A DNA stretch of 64,000 bases, from NCBI GenBank assembly GCA_003150615.1, contig QALN01000003.1:124001-188000 (forward strand). The letters are read 5' to 3'. The notes below the pieces were generated by a model, which did not search any database, was not told the origin of the DNA, and saw nothing but the letters and a program-made list of their open reading frames with translations. Shown piece after piece: positions 49,834 through 58,702 of this stretch. The translations under genes and the position numbers were made by a program. Source of the stretch: Flavobacteriales bacterium (GTDB taxonomy: Bacteria > Bacteroidota > Bacteroidia > Flavobacteriales > UBA1820). How positions within the stretch are numbered: position 1 is the stretch's first letter; every line of letters starts with the position of its first letter.

Positions 49834-50322
49834 TTATAGAAAATCCTTTCCGAAACAGAACGGGAGAAGATCTTCTATATCCGATGCTTTTACCGCCGGG
49901 GCAGGCTTAGTGCCGGCAAATATTATTTCTATCGGACTTCCCTGTTTCTGGGAGTATTCCAGTATCGCCTGCCGGCAAGCCCCGCAAGGTGCTACCGGAA
50001 CTGCGGATGACGAACCTTTTTTCCCGCCGCAGACGGCTATTTTCAACATCTTTACATTCGGATATTCCGCGCCTGCGTGGTAAACGGCCACACGTTCGGC
50101 GCACAGCCCCGAAGGGTATGCGGCGTTTTCCTGATTGTTGCCAGTTAAGATAATTCCGTTTTCCAACAGGACGGCCGCACCGACCATGAATCCGGAATAC
50201 TGGGCATAGGCTTTCTCACGTGCGGCAAGAGCTTTTTTTACCAGTTCGAGTTCTTGTGCCGGCATTTCGTCTTCGCGGTCGTAGTATGTATAACGCAGGG
50301 TATGTTCTTTAGTTGTGCTCAT
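49834..50322 (-). CDS. cdd: cytidine deaminase
   Basis: This 162-aa zinc enzyme deaminates cytidine and deoxycytidine for pyrimidine salvage. The active site is CAERV (Cys74, catalytic Glu76), and the other zinc ligands are in PCGACRQ (Cys113, Cys116). Three cysteines mark the tetrameric small-subunit class. The N-terminal 20 residues are a short polar extension before the fold (YAQYSGFMVGAAVL). It is convergent with the ygbA-like gene and divergent from nadE. Confidence 0.95.
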   Translation of the reverse strand: MSTTKEHTLRYTYYDREDEMPAQELELVKKALAAREKAYAQYSGFMVGAAVLLENGIILTGNNQENAAYPSGLCAERVAVYHAGAEYPNVKMLKIAVCGGKKGSSSAVPVAPCGACRQAILEYSQKQGSPIEIIFAGTKPAPAVKASDIEDLLPFCFGKDFL

Positions 50323-50556
50323 GTGTTGTTGGTTCGCTTTGTTTCTGTAGGGGCGTGCAATTTATGATTTTTTCCCTAATCCGCACAATGTACGTCTGAA
50401 GCTTTTGTATTTCACGGTTTCGGGTATCCGGCCGTTTCCGCACGGACAGAGCAATATTAAGGATAAAATGATGTGCGGCGTAAAATTACGCATGTAGGTT
50501 TTCCTGTGGTTTTGCAGGTTTTAATTAAATTTACGGCAGTAAAAAGACACTTCAAA

Positions 50557-51348
50557 ATGAAAAACGAAAAAATAGCGAAACATATAACAGGGTGGCTTTC
50601 CCGTTATCTGGACAAAAGCGGAGCCCGTGGTTTCGTAGTCGGTGTGTCGGGCGGTGTGGATTCGGCACTGGTATCCGTGTTGTGCGCCATGACGGGCCGG
50701 AGTACGGTATGCGTCACCATGCCGATACATCAGGCAAAATCGCATGTCGCCCGTGCAGGCGAGCATTGTTCGTACCTTGTCGGAAAGTACGCCAATGTAA
50801 CGTGCGAGAATATAGACCTCACCGCACCGTTCGATGCTTTTGCGGCAGCGTTGCCTGTTTGCGGCGATGAGGCCAGGGATAATCTTGCGTCGGCCAATAC
50901 ACGTTCGCGGATGCGTATGACCGCGCTTTATCATGTGGCTTCGCTTGGCGGGCTGTTGGTGGCCGGTACAGGCAACAAGATTGAAGATTTCGGAGTGGGC
51001 TTTTTTACCAAATGGGGCGACGGGGGAGTCGATTTAAGCCCGATAGCCGACCTTACAAAGACGCAGGTGTATGAACTGGCGCGTTATGCCGGCGTGTGCG
51101 AAAGCATACTTTCTGCTGAACCGTCGGACGGACTTTTCGATACGGACCGGACCGACAGTATGCAGCTCGGCGCTACTTATCCTGAGTTGGAGTGGGCTAT
51201 GGATATGGCTGAACTCGGTTTTTCACAGGCTGATTTTACCGGCCGCAAAGCCGAAGTGATGGATATTTTCATACGCCGTAAAAGGGCCAATGCGCATAAG
51301 ATGAAGCCCATTCCCGTATGCCGCATCCCGAAAGGATTGCTTGTGTAG
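50557..51348 (+). CDS. nadE: NH3-dependent NAD synthetase
   Basis: This 263-aa enzyme amidates nicotinate adenine dinucleotide using ammonia. The N-type pyrophosphatase P-loop is VGVSGGVDSALVS (SGGVDS 31-36). NLASANTRSRMRMTALYH, GTGNKIEDFGVGFFTKWGDGG (core quoted: GTGNKIED, KWGDGG) and DLSPIADLTKTQVYELA are typical. The glutaminase domain of the larger NadE form is absent. Start ATG 50557 is chosen, as the frame extends upstream to 50473 without conserved sequence. Followed by a perfect-stem terminator. Confidence 0.95.
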   Translation: MKNEKIAKHITGWLSRYLDKSGARGFVVGVSGGVDSALVSVLCAMTGRSTVCVTMPIHQAKSHVARAGEHCSYLVGKYANVTCENIDLTAPFDAFAAALPVCGDEARDNLASANTRSRMRMTALYHVASLGGLLVAGTGNKIEDFGVGFFTKWGDGGVDLSPIADLTKTQVYELARYAGVCESILSAEPSDGLFDTDRTDSMQLGATYPELEWAMDMAELGFSQADFTGRKAEVMDIFIRRKRANAHKMKPIPVCRIPKGLLV

Positions 51349-51366
51349 CGTTCATGGCTTCAGTGC

Positions 51367-51412
51367 TAAATTTAAATGGCGGTACGCTTTTGCGTACCGC
51401 CATTTAAATTTA
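51367..51412. terminator. bidirectional terminator, 21-bp perfect stem
   Basis: Arms 51367-51387 and 51392-51412 are exactly complementary with a TTTT loop. Core GGCGGTACGC is flanked by paired TAAATTTAAAT. It lies between convergent nadE and the TPR gene. There is no free U-run. Confidence 0.8.
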
Positions 51413-51428
51413 ATCCGTGAAAGCGAGT

Positions 51429-52733
51429 TCAGTTGTCTGCCTTGGAACAGAGTTCTTTTATAGCTTCGCGGCATTTTTCGAGCAAATCCTCGTCTTTCGA
51501 CATCGACGCCAAAAAAGCAGCCTTGTTGAACGACTCCAAAGCGTAATGCCTTTTCTGCCCGGAGAGGATCTGGAACTTTCCCCTGTAATACATCGGCAGC
51601 GCGTACATCGGATTAATCTCCATAGCCTTGTCGAAATACAAAGTCGGATTGCCCGCCACCGGATAACGGTCTATTGCCGTTATACCCTTTAAGAGATAGG
51701 CTTCGGCATCCTTGTTGTTCTCGCTAAGGAGCTTGTCGTAACATTCCTCCGCCTGGGCAACAAGTCCTTCGCTGCGTAGGAATCCGCCTTTGCGTATGTT
51801 GGCTATACGGTTCATCGGGTCTATCTCAAGCACCTTGTCGAAATATTCCATAGCGTCCCGCGGCCGCCCCTGCGATATAAGTTCTTCCCCTATCTCTATG
51901 TACGGGGCTGTGCTGTATGGCGCCAATTCGAAAGCTCTTTGCATGGATTCTATCATACGGTCGGTATCCCCCAAGCCTTTGTACACCTTGCCGAGGAAAT
52001 AATGCAGTTCGGCCGTATCTTCTCCATCGGAGAGCATGTTTTCAAAATGTCTGAGCGAATCGGCGTACATCTTGTTATCCATCAGCATCAACGCCAGTTT
52101 GAGCTCGTTTTTTTCCGTACGGCGGTACATGTCCAGCGAGTTCTTTTTCGCTGTCCTGGCCGTGGCGTTGCCAGGGTTCATGCCTACTACTTTTCCGAAC
52201 AGGCTTATGGCTTTGTCGTATTCCTTCAGCCCGAAAAAAGCCTTGGCGGCCTGGAAATTGGCGCGTTCCGAATCGGGATTTATCGACAGCGCATCCTTGG
52301 CCGCTTCGCACGCCTTTTTATAGTCGCCTTTTTTCACGAGGAGCTCGCTTTTGGCGATGTAGGCGTCCTCTGAGGAAGGGCGTATGCCGATTATCATGTC
52401 GCAGCAGTCTATGGCCTCGTCCCATTTTTTGTCTTTTGCGTATAAAAGGGCTTTGTAGTTGTATGCCACAGTATTTTCGGGAAATTCCTTCAGCGCCGCG
52501 TCAATGCTCTTGCTCGCCGAATCGTACAGCTCCATTGCAAAAAGGGCCTGCATTTTGTTATCGAATGCTTCGGGGGCCGTCTGCGGATGACGGGACGCCT
52601 GGTCTAAGTATTTCAGCGCTGTTTTATATTCTCCTTTTGCGAGGTGTTCTTTTCCGGTCTCCAGGCATTTTACAGCCGCCTGTTCGGGAGAATTCCCGGA
52701 ATGCCGTTTGTAGATGTCTTCCAGTACGCACAT
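51429..52733 (-). CDS. tetratricopeptide-repeat protein
   Basis: This 434-aa protein consists of about ten to eleven TPR units from residue 15 to near the end (e.g. AYNYKALLYAKDKKWDEAIDCC, ANFQAAKAFFGLKEYDKAISLF, APYIEIGEELISQGRPRDAMEYF; each within one repeat). No signal peptide or membrane segment is visible, so it is cytosolic. It presumably acts as a protein-interaction scaffold. It is not in an obvious operon: a repeat-bearing gap separates it from the U32 gene. A specific role is not predictable. Confidence 0.88.
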   Translation of the reverse strand: MCVLEDIYKRHSGNSPEQAAVKCLETGKEHLAKGEYKTALKYLDQASRHPQTAPEAFDNKMQALFAMELYDSASKSIDAALKEFPENTVAYNYKALLYAKDKKWDEAIDCCDMIIGIRPSSEDAYIAKSELLVKKGDYKKACEAAKDALSINPDSERANFQAAKAFFGLKEYDKAISLFGKVVGMNPGNATARTAKKNSLDMYRRTEKNELKLALMLMDNKMYADSLRHFENMLSDGEDTAELHYFLGKVYKGLGDTDRMIESMQRAFELAPYSTAPYIEIGEELISQGRPRDAMEYFDKVLEIDPMNRIANIRKGGFLRSEGLVAQAEECYDKLLSENNKDAEAYLLKGITAIDRYPVAGNPTLYFDKAMEINPMYALPMYYRGKFQILSGQKRHYALESFNKAAFLASMSKDEDLLEKCREAIKELCSKADN

Positions 52734-52858
52734 TTGCAGTGGTGTTTAAAGTGTAGTTAGCAGTATAGATTGAATATCACCACAAGTTAATTCGTTTAAT
52801 GAGAAAAAACAATTAAAACCTGTGAAAAATTTCTCGCCCGAAGGGCCGTTCAATCCCG

Positions 52859-52929
52859 CCGGGTGAGTGACCTCTCAGTACATATGATGAATATATAACG
52901 GACAGTACACGTCGAACGGCCTATGGCCG
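52859..52929. repeat. hairpin repeat, degenerate copy D (overlaps 3' end of U32 gene)
   Basis: GCCGGGTGAGTGACC (52859-52873) resembles the first module of the A-C repeats. GAACGGCCTATGGCCGC (52914-52930) matches AAACGGTCTATGACCGC in copy C, with paired changes that keep the stem. The second hairpin supplies the stop codon and last codons of the U32 gene on the minus strand. Confidence 0.5.
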
Positions 52930-54777
52930 CTTCACGGGAAATATCTCCATAACGCACCTGCGGCAATCGAACACGGCCTTCATACGTATCTTTCCGCTTC
53001 GTAAAAATACAGGTCCGTTCAGTGTTCCCCGTCCGCCGTGTTTCGGGCAGTATCCGAGCGAGTATTTTATGCAGTGCCGGCATTCGGCTATTTTTACCTC
53101 GCCGGGATTTTCCGATTCGAATGCGCGCCCGGTTACTGTAATACCGCATTTTTCGTAAAAACCGCGCGCCATCTCGTTGGAAATATTGTACGTATAGTCC
53201 GCTTGTGTGCCAACAGGAGCGCATGGGTAGGCGTGCGGCTTTACCGCCCTCGATTCGGCAATATCCCGTACTCTCACTTCGCGCAACTTCCGGCAGCATT
53301 CGCGTCGCATGGAAGACAGCAGTGAGCCGGGTATGAAACGTTCGCCGGGAAATGCCGCATCCGCACTGCTGACCGAAAACTCCGTGCCACCCAGTTTGGA
53401 TATGTCGGAAATTATCTTTTCCCGTTGCGGCGTACGAGCGTCTTCTTTTTCGCATGCACGGTATGCGGATGCCGAAAAGCCGTAACCGTCGCTCAGCGTG
53501 AGCGTGTATCCGCCGGGTGAGTCTTCGAGAAGAATATCGACAGGTATGTGCCGCGATGCCGTTTTACCGGCAAGGGCCCGTTCGAATGCGTTGTCGTAGT
53601 TGCGGTAGAGCAGGGTGCCTGTTTTGATACCATCAGGCATTGCGGTGGGATATATCGTGCGGCCTTCGGCACGGTCTATGCGGAAACCTCCCGTCTGGCC
53701 GGAAGGGGTGACGAACAGGAATCCGTCGCCGTTATTGAGTTGCTGTGGCGAGTCCGTTTCCATACAGGCGGATGTTATCCGTGTTATTTTCCCTGTCGGT
53801 TCTCCTGTGGATTTCGGCGTGACGGGGTTCCATACGTCCGAAGCCGTTTGCCCGTCCAGAAAATATCCGGTAAAACCCCTGTTGAAACTGCGATTGGGAT
53901 CGGGAATGAATGAAATGTCCGATATGCCGTCCGAAGAACGCGAAAAACCTTCGCGCGAGTTTATGGACTCGTCCAGTTTTTTCCTGTACCATGCCGTGAT
54001 GTTCTTCACGTATGACGCGTCTTTAAGGCGGCCTTCTATTTTAAACGACGTAACTCCCGCATCGATCATATCTCCCAAATAATCCGAACGGTTCATGTCC
54101 TTCAGGGAAAGGGCGTGCAATGCAGAGGATTGTGTTATTTTTCGCCCCTGGATATCGGTCAGCTCATACGGCAGCCGGCATATTTGCGCGCATCGTCCGC
54201 GGTTGGCGCTGCGGGAAGCGAATGCCTGGCTCATGTAGCATTGCCCGCTGTAACACACGCACAGCGCACCGTGTACGAAAGCCTCTACCTCGACTCCGGC
54301 AGATGCCATTTCCCTCAGAGAGGAAAGCGGGGTTTCGCGTGCCGCCACTACACGCGTGAAGCCGGCTTCGTGCAGGAAAATAGCCTTTGCAGCGTCGCGT
54401 ATGTCGCATTGCGTACTCGCATGCAGTTCTATGGGAGGCAGTTCCATCTCCAGAAGCGCCATGTCCTGTACTATCAGCGCATCCGCCCCGGCCTCGTGCA
54501 GGCGGTACACCATCTCGCGTACGCGTTCCAGTTCGCCGTCGTATATTATCGTATTGAGCGTGATGTACACCCTGGCACGGTAATGGTGTGCGTATTCGGC
54601 CAAAGAGGATATGTCGGCGATATCGTTTGCAGCGGCGCTGCGGGCTGAAAAATCGTCCGCTCCGATGTAAACGGCATCGGCCCCGTGGTCTATGGCGGCT
54701 ATGGCCGTAGCCAGGTCTTTTGCCGGGGACAGCAGTTCTATTTTCTTTGTTTTACTCCGGATGGGTGTTGTGGTCAT
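52921..54777 (-). CDS. U32-family protein (RlhA/TrhP-like RNA hydroxylase or collagenase-type peptidase)
   Basis: This 618-aa protein has the U32 signature EAFVHGALCVCYSGQCYMS (165-183). Cys173, Cys180, Cys196 and Cys200 are positioned for an iron-sulfur site, as in the RNA-hydroxylating members RlhA (23S rRNA) and TrhP (tRNA). The TIM-barrel start KIELLSPAKDLATAIAAIDHGADAVYIG is typical. The C-terminal half (about 330-618) fits the long RlhA-like form and ends with extra cysteines (ECRHC…GYCPKHGG). ATG 54777 overlaps the alr stop (ATGA). The frame is open far upstream, but that part is antisense-shadow of alr. It was classed historically as peptidase, and hydroxylase is now the better guess. 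Confidence 0.9.
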   Translation of the reverse strand: MTTTPIRSKTKKIELLSPAKDLATAIAAIDHGADAVYIGADDFSARSAAANDIADISSLAEYAHHYRARVYITLNTIIYDGELERVREMVYRLHEAGADALIVQDMALLEMELPPIELHASTQCDIRDAAKAIFLHEAGFTRVVAARETPLSSLREMASAGVEVEAFVHGALCVCYSGQCYMSQAFASRSANRGRCAQICRLPYELTDIQGRKITQSSALHALSLKDMNRSDYLGDMIDAGVTSFKIEGRLKDASYVKNITAWYRKKLDESINSREGFSRSSDGISDISFIPDPNRSFNRGFTGYFLDGQTASDVWNPVTPKSTGEPTGKITRITSACMETDSPQQLNNGDGFLFVTPSGQTGGFRIDRAEGRTIYPTAMPDGIKTGTLLYRNYDNAFERALAGKTASRHIPVDILLEDSPGGYTLTLSDGYGFSASAYRACEKEDARTPQREKIISDISKLGGTEFSVSSADAAFPGERFIPGSLLSSMRRECCRKLREVRVRDIAESRAVKPHAYPCAPVGTQADYTYNISNEMARGFYEKCGITVTGRAFESENPGEVKIAECRHCIKYSLGYCPKHGGRGTLNGPVFLRSGKIRMKAVFDCRRCVMEIFPVKRP

Positions 54778-56300
54778 ATCGTCTGGGTGTAAATGCGTTT
54801 CACGCGGTCTGAAACGCTCGTAAGGACTTCGTACGGTATGGTTCCGGTAGTCTCGGCTATGTCCCCGGCGGTGGGTGAACCGCCTATCAGCACCGCATTG
54901 TCTCCTTCTCGGCACGGTATTCCCGTGACATCTACCATCATCATGTCCATGCATATCGAACCGACGATAGGGGCTTTTCGTCCCGATATCTGCACATAAC
55001 CGTTCCCGTTGCCCCACATGCGGCTTATCCCGTCGGCGTAGCCTATCGGCAGGGTGGCGATGTGGGATATGTTCTGAACGCGGTAACGGCGGTTGTAGCT
55101 CACCGTTTCGCCCGGTTCGAGCGAGCGTATCTGAGATATTACGGTGCTTAGCGTGGCGCAGTTTTCCAGTTTCTTCTGTTCCTGATAAAAAGGCGAGTAC
55201 CCGTAAAGCCCCAGTCCGAGGCGTACCATGTCGTACTGTGCCGCCGGGTAACATATCAGCCCCGAAGTGTTCAGTATGTGCCTCAAAGGACTGTAACCTG
55301 TTTTTTGTATAATATAGGTGGACATGCGCTCGAACTTGTCTATCTGTCCCAGCGTGAATTCCTCTTCGCGTGGGTCTTCGCTGGCTACCAGATGGGAGAA
55401 TATGGATGCCACTTTTATTTCCGGTATTGCTGAGATTGCGCGGCACAGGTCTTCGAGCTCTCCTTGTGAAAAACCGAGCCGGTGCATCCCGGTGTCGAGT
55501 TTTATATGTACCGGGTACGGGGCCGGAAATGAAAAATTACCCAGTTCGGCCGTAAATTGTTCCAGAACGCGCATGGAGTATATCTCCGGTTCAAGACGGT
55601 ATTTTATCAGCGTGTTTATGCTGCTGTGCTCCGGGTTCATGACGATTATCGGCAGGTGTATCCCTCTGCGGCGCAGGCGCACCCCTTCGTCCACGTATGC
55701 CACGCCGAGGTAATCGACGCCTTTCTCCTGAAATAGAGTAGCGATTTCCACGTCGCCAAGTCCGTACGATTTGGCTTTCACCATGCACATGGTCTTCACC
55801 CCCGGCGACATTCTCGAGCGCAGGTAGTCCAGATTATGGGCTATCGCATCCAGGTCCACGTGCATCACAGTGTCGTGTACCCTCTGCTGCATCAGCGCCA
55901 CGATACTATCCCTGTCGTCTTGCCGTACCGTATTTATAAGTATAGTCTCGTCCGTGAAGTCGAATTTTGTCAAATCCGCCAGGGCATCAGCGATGTCGTC
56001 GTAAAGGAGCGACATTTTAGGAAATGCGTATCTGTGTTCCTCTACGCCCTTTCCGAAACACAGCACATGCTTTAGTTCCGTACGTCGCAGTATAAGTCCT
56101 ATTTCCCGGTAATATTCCTCCGCAGGCAGTCCTTCGGGTGCGTCCAATCCGAGGATTACCGATATTTCAGTGCTCCACGGACGTTTTTTCAGGTATTCCA
56201 CAGTGCGGGCAAAACCGTTGCGTTCCGTGTCCGAGGCGTATATGAGGAAACATCCGTTTTTCCCTCTCGATATGTTCAGATGTGTAGAATTTTCAGGCAT
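54774..56300 (-). CDS. alr: alanine racemase with N-terminal MurF C-domain remnant
   Basis: Alr makes D-alanine for peptidoglycan. Residues ~145-508 are a complete racemase, with the PLP lysine (Lys175) in MVKAKSYGLG and IGYADGISRMWG and GSICMDMMMVD around the active site. Residues 1-~140 match the C-terminal domain of MurF as found in the Bacteroidetes MurF-Alr fusion (SVILGLDAPEGLPAEEYYREIG, TDETILI..VRQDD before VHDTVMHVDLDAIAHNL). The MurF substrate- and ATP-binding domains are missing, so there is no GTNGKT-type P-loop. The protein is thus about 510 aa rather than about 820. A GTG two codons upstream (56306) is an alternative start. Coupled to the U32 gene by ATGA. Confidence 0.92.
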   Translation of the reverse strand: MPENSTHLNISRGKNGCFLIYASDTERNGFARTVEYLKKRPWSTEISVILGLDAPEGLPAEEYYREIGLILRRTELKHVLCFGKGVEEHRYAFPKMSLLYDDIADALADLTKFDFTDETILINTVRQDDRDSIVALMQQRVHDTVMHVDLDAIAHNLDYLRSRMSPGVKTMCMVKAKSYGLGDVEIATLFQEKGVDYLGVAYVDEGVRLRRRGIHLPIIVMNPEHSSINTLIKYRLEPEIYSMRVLEQFTAELGNFSFPAPYPVHIKLDTGMHRLGFSQGELEDLCRAISAIPEIKVASIFSHLVASEDPREEEFTLGQIDKFERMSTYIIQKTGYSPLRHILNTSGLICYPAAQYDMVRLGLGLYGYSPFYQEQKKLENCATLSTVISQIRSLEPGETVSYNRRYRVQNISHIATLPIGYADGISRMWGNGNGYVQISGRKAPIVGSICMDMMMVDVTGIPCREGDNAVLIGGSPTAGDIAETTGTIPYEVLTSVSDRVKRIYTQTI

Positions 56301-56447
56301 TTTCACAGTATGTTGTTTGTCCGGGGGGCGTCGATGTCCCGCAGGTACAAAAATACTAAATTGCGTACGGATATGCCGGCGTGAAGGCAGTTTCTTTTGT
56401 AAAACTGTACCGTGTACACTATCGTGTGTAAAAAAAAAGCATTTGCG

Positions 56448-56478
56448 TTGGTGTGTTTTTAAAATTGTTGTATTTTTA
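56448..56478 (+). promoter_or_regulatory. promoter of the ROK-MFS-SIS cassette
   Basis: TTG (56448-56450), a 20-base spacer and TATTTTTA (56471-56478), one mismatch from consensus. The predicted leader is about 40 bases. Confidence 0.55.
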
Positions 56479-56525
56479 CACCTCTTTCATAGTAAACCAT
56501 CAACTTAATACTTCAAAATATAATT

Positions 56526-57482
56526 ATGTCTGTAATTGGCTTGGATTTAGGCGGAACGAAACTCAAAGGAGCGATATTTACCGAACATGCGGAAATAGTG
56601 TACAAAGGGGAACGGAAACTCGAACACAGAACGGGCGAGGACGTAGGAAAGCTGATACAGGACTTTGTAAGCGATACGTTGAAACAGGCCGAAGGTCTTG
56701 GCGAAGTGATAGACGCGGTAGGGATATGCGTGCCCGGTATTTCTTATCAGGACAAAGGCACGGTATGGTGTCCCAACATACCCGGATGGGAGGATTATCC
56801 GCTTAAGGCCAAAATACAGGAAGTGTGCAAAAAGAACGTGATAGTTACCGTCGATTCGGACCGCGTATGCTGCATACTGGGTGAAGCGTGGAGCGGAGCG
56901 GCCGAAAATGTCAACAACGCCATATTCCTTGCCGTAGGCACTGGTATCGCGGCGGGCATACTGGCTAACGGACGCGTGCTTCGCGGAGCGCACGACATAT
57001 CCGGAGCGATAGGCTGGTGGGCGCTGGACAAGCAGTATAAGGACAAATACGAACCCTGCGGATGCTTCGAACACCACTGTTCGGGCGAAGGGCTGGCAAA
57101 AGTGGCCCGCGAACTGCTCGAAGAGAACAAATCGTACGATGGCCCTTTACGCAAGAAACCGATAGAACAGATCACATCGTACGACCTTTTCGAGGTATAT
57201 CCCCAAGGAGACGAGATAGCTGAAAAGACATTCGATATAGCCATAGAAATGTGGGGTATGGCCGTAGCCAACCTCGTGAGCCTTTTCGACCCCTCGAAGA
57301 TAATATTCGGCGGCGGCGTATTCGGCCCTGCGCTGCAGTTCCTGGACCGCATCAAAAAAGCGGCCGTAAGGCACGCACAGCCGATAGCAATACAGAAAGT
57401 CGAAATCGTACCTTCGATGCTCGGCGGCGATGCGGTACTGATGGGAGCCGGTTATCTGGCGCTCAGAAGTATAAAGGAATAA
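56526..57482 (+). CDS. ROK-family sugar kinase homologue with altered active-site motifs
   Basis: This 318-aa ROK protein has the phosphate loop DLGGTK (7-12), LAVGTGIAAGIL (135-146) and GGGVFGPA near the C-terminus. The catalytic base region normally reading ND reads SD (Asp112, VDSDRVCC). The sugar/zinc motif normally GEIGH reads GAIGW (160-164), losing the substrate Glu and zinc His. The cysteine motif is CGCFEHHC (178-185), a variant of CxCGxxGC. It is therefore a divergent ROK, either with an unusual substrate or reduced activity. No HTH, so not a repressor. First gene of a three-gene cassette. Confidence 0.88.
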   Translation: MSVIGLDLGGTKLKGAIFTEHAEIVYKGERKLEHRTGEDVGKLIQDFVSDTLKQAEGLGEVIDAVGICVPGISYQDKGTVWCPNIPGWEDYPLKAKIQEVCKKNVIVTVDSDRVCCILGEAWSGAAENVNNAIFLAVGTGIAAGILANGRVLRGAHDISGAIGWWALDKQYKDKYEPCGCFEHHCSGEGLAKVARELLEENKSYDGPLRKKPIEQITSYDLFEVYPQGDEIAEKTFDIAIEMWGMAVANLVSLFDPSKIIFGGGVFGPALQFLDRIKKAAVRHAQPIAIQKVEIVPSMLGGDAVLMGAGYLALRSIKE

Positions 57483-57512
57483 AGAAAAACAACCAACTCG
57501 GAATATTACGCG

Positions 57513-58655
57513 ATGAGAACTTACAAAACTACACAGGTATTCGTGGCGGCGTGCGCGGGACTGGCATTCTTCGGAGTGGCAATGCTTTCGCTCGGCCCGA
57601 TACTGGGACAGCTGAACGCTCAGGTTGAAGGCGCAAACTCGCTTCCATCCACCATGTCGATAGGCATTATCCTCGGCACTATCCTTTTCGGGCCGGTGGT
57701 GGACCGTTTCGGATACAAATGGCTGCTAATAATCGGTTCGTTGCTCTCGCTTGCAGGGCTTCAGGTACTTGCCGGAGCGAGGGAAATAGGCTTGCTGCAC
57801 GGGGCGATGGCCATGATAGGCTTCGGAGGCGGAGTGCTTAACGGGCTGACCAATGCCCTTGTTTCCGATATATACGACGACGACAAACGCGGAGGACGTC
57901 TGGGCATACTCGGCGCGTTTTACTGTGTGGGAGCATTGTTGTGGACGCTGCTCAACTATTTCATTCCGAATTATATCGTACCGTTGCACTGTATGTCGGC
58001 CATAATGGCGGTGTTCATCGTTTACTTTTTCTTCATCGGGTTCCCGCAGGCGAAACCTCAGGGCAGCGTTTCGGTATCCAAATCCCTTGGCTTGCTCAAA
58101 TATCCCACACTGTTGCTTTTCGCTTTCATCCTGTTCTTCCAGAGCGGTTTCGAAGGTGCGAGCGGCAGCTTTACCCCTAAATTCCTGGAAGACGGCGCAG
58201 GCATGGGCTCAGGCGCCGCAGTGCTTTCACTCACGTGGTTTACTGTAGGTATGTTGTGCGGACGTCTGCCGTTGGGGGTTATAATGAAAAAGCTCAAGGA
58301 TAACGGTACGCTGTATCTGTATCTGACTGTTGCGCTGGTCGGTGTTGCCATATTGTATTTCGATCCCGGCGTTACTCTGGCGCACCTTGCCATGGCGATG
58401 ATAGGTTTCGGCGTGGGCGCTACTTACCCTGTCGTACTGGCATATCTTGGCGGAGTGTTCCGCGAACAGTCGGGTACGGCGTTTTCGATAGCCATATTCA
58501 TAGCGTTATGCGGTCAGTTTGCATTCAACAAAGTCGTAGGCGTGATGTTCGACGACGGCGGGTACGCTTATTTCCCGTTGGTGTTGGCCTTTGCGGTAGT
58601 GATGATGATGCTCCTTCTGCCTGTAGCGGCCGGAACGGTTAAAAAGAAAAAATAA
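57513..58655 (+). CDS. MFS sugar transporter
   Basis: This 380-aa protein has 12 probable spans and the MFS features GPVVDRFGYKWLLIIG (loop 2-3 motif) and GFGGGVLNGLTNALVSD. It resembles FucP/NanT-like or general sugar MFS carriers of Bacteroidetes (GIILGTILFGPVVDRF). It starts 30 bases after the ROK gene and ends 47 bases before the SIS gene, so the three are surely co-transcribed. It should import the sugar that the kinase and isomerase handle. The substrate cannot be read. Confidence 0.9.
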   Translation: MRTYKTTQVFVAACAGLAFFGVAMLSLGPILGQLNAQVEGANSLPSTMSIGIILGTILFGPVVDRFGYKWLLIIGSLLSLAGLQVLAGAREIGLLHGAMAMIGFGGGVLNGLTNALVSDIYDDDKRGGRLGILGAFYCVGALLWTLLNYFIPNYIVPLHCMSAIMAVFIVYFFFIGFPQAKPQGSVSVSKSLGLLKYPTLLLFAFILFFQSGFEGASGSFTPKFLEDGAGMGSGAAVLSLTWFTVGMLCGRLPLGVIMKKLKDNGTLYLYLTVALVGVAILYFDPGVTLAHLAMAMIGFGVGATYPVVLAYLGGVFREQSGTAFSIAIFIALCGQFAFNKVVGVMFDDGGYAYFPLVLAFAVVMMMLLLPVAAGTVKKKK

Positions 58656-58702
58656 TCAAACATAGATAACCATATTAACCAATTTAAAACAAAAGCAAAA
58701 AA

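Noticed and set aside
54778..55446. Upstream extension of the U32 frame to an 841-residue protein
   Set aside because: The extra ~220 residues are an off-frame reading of alr (Arg/Thr/His-rich, no domain). ATG 54777 overlaps the alr stop and begins the conserved fold.
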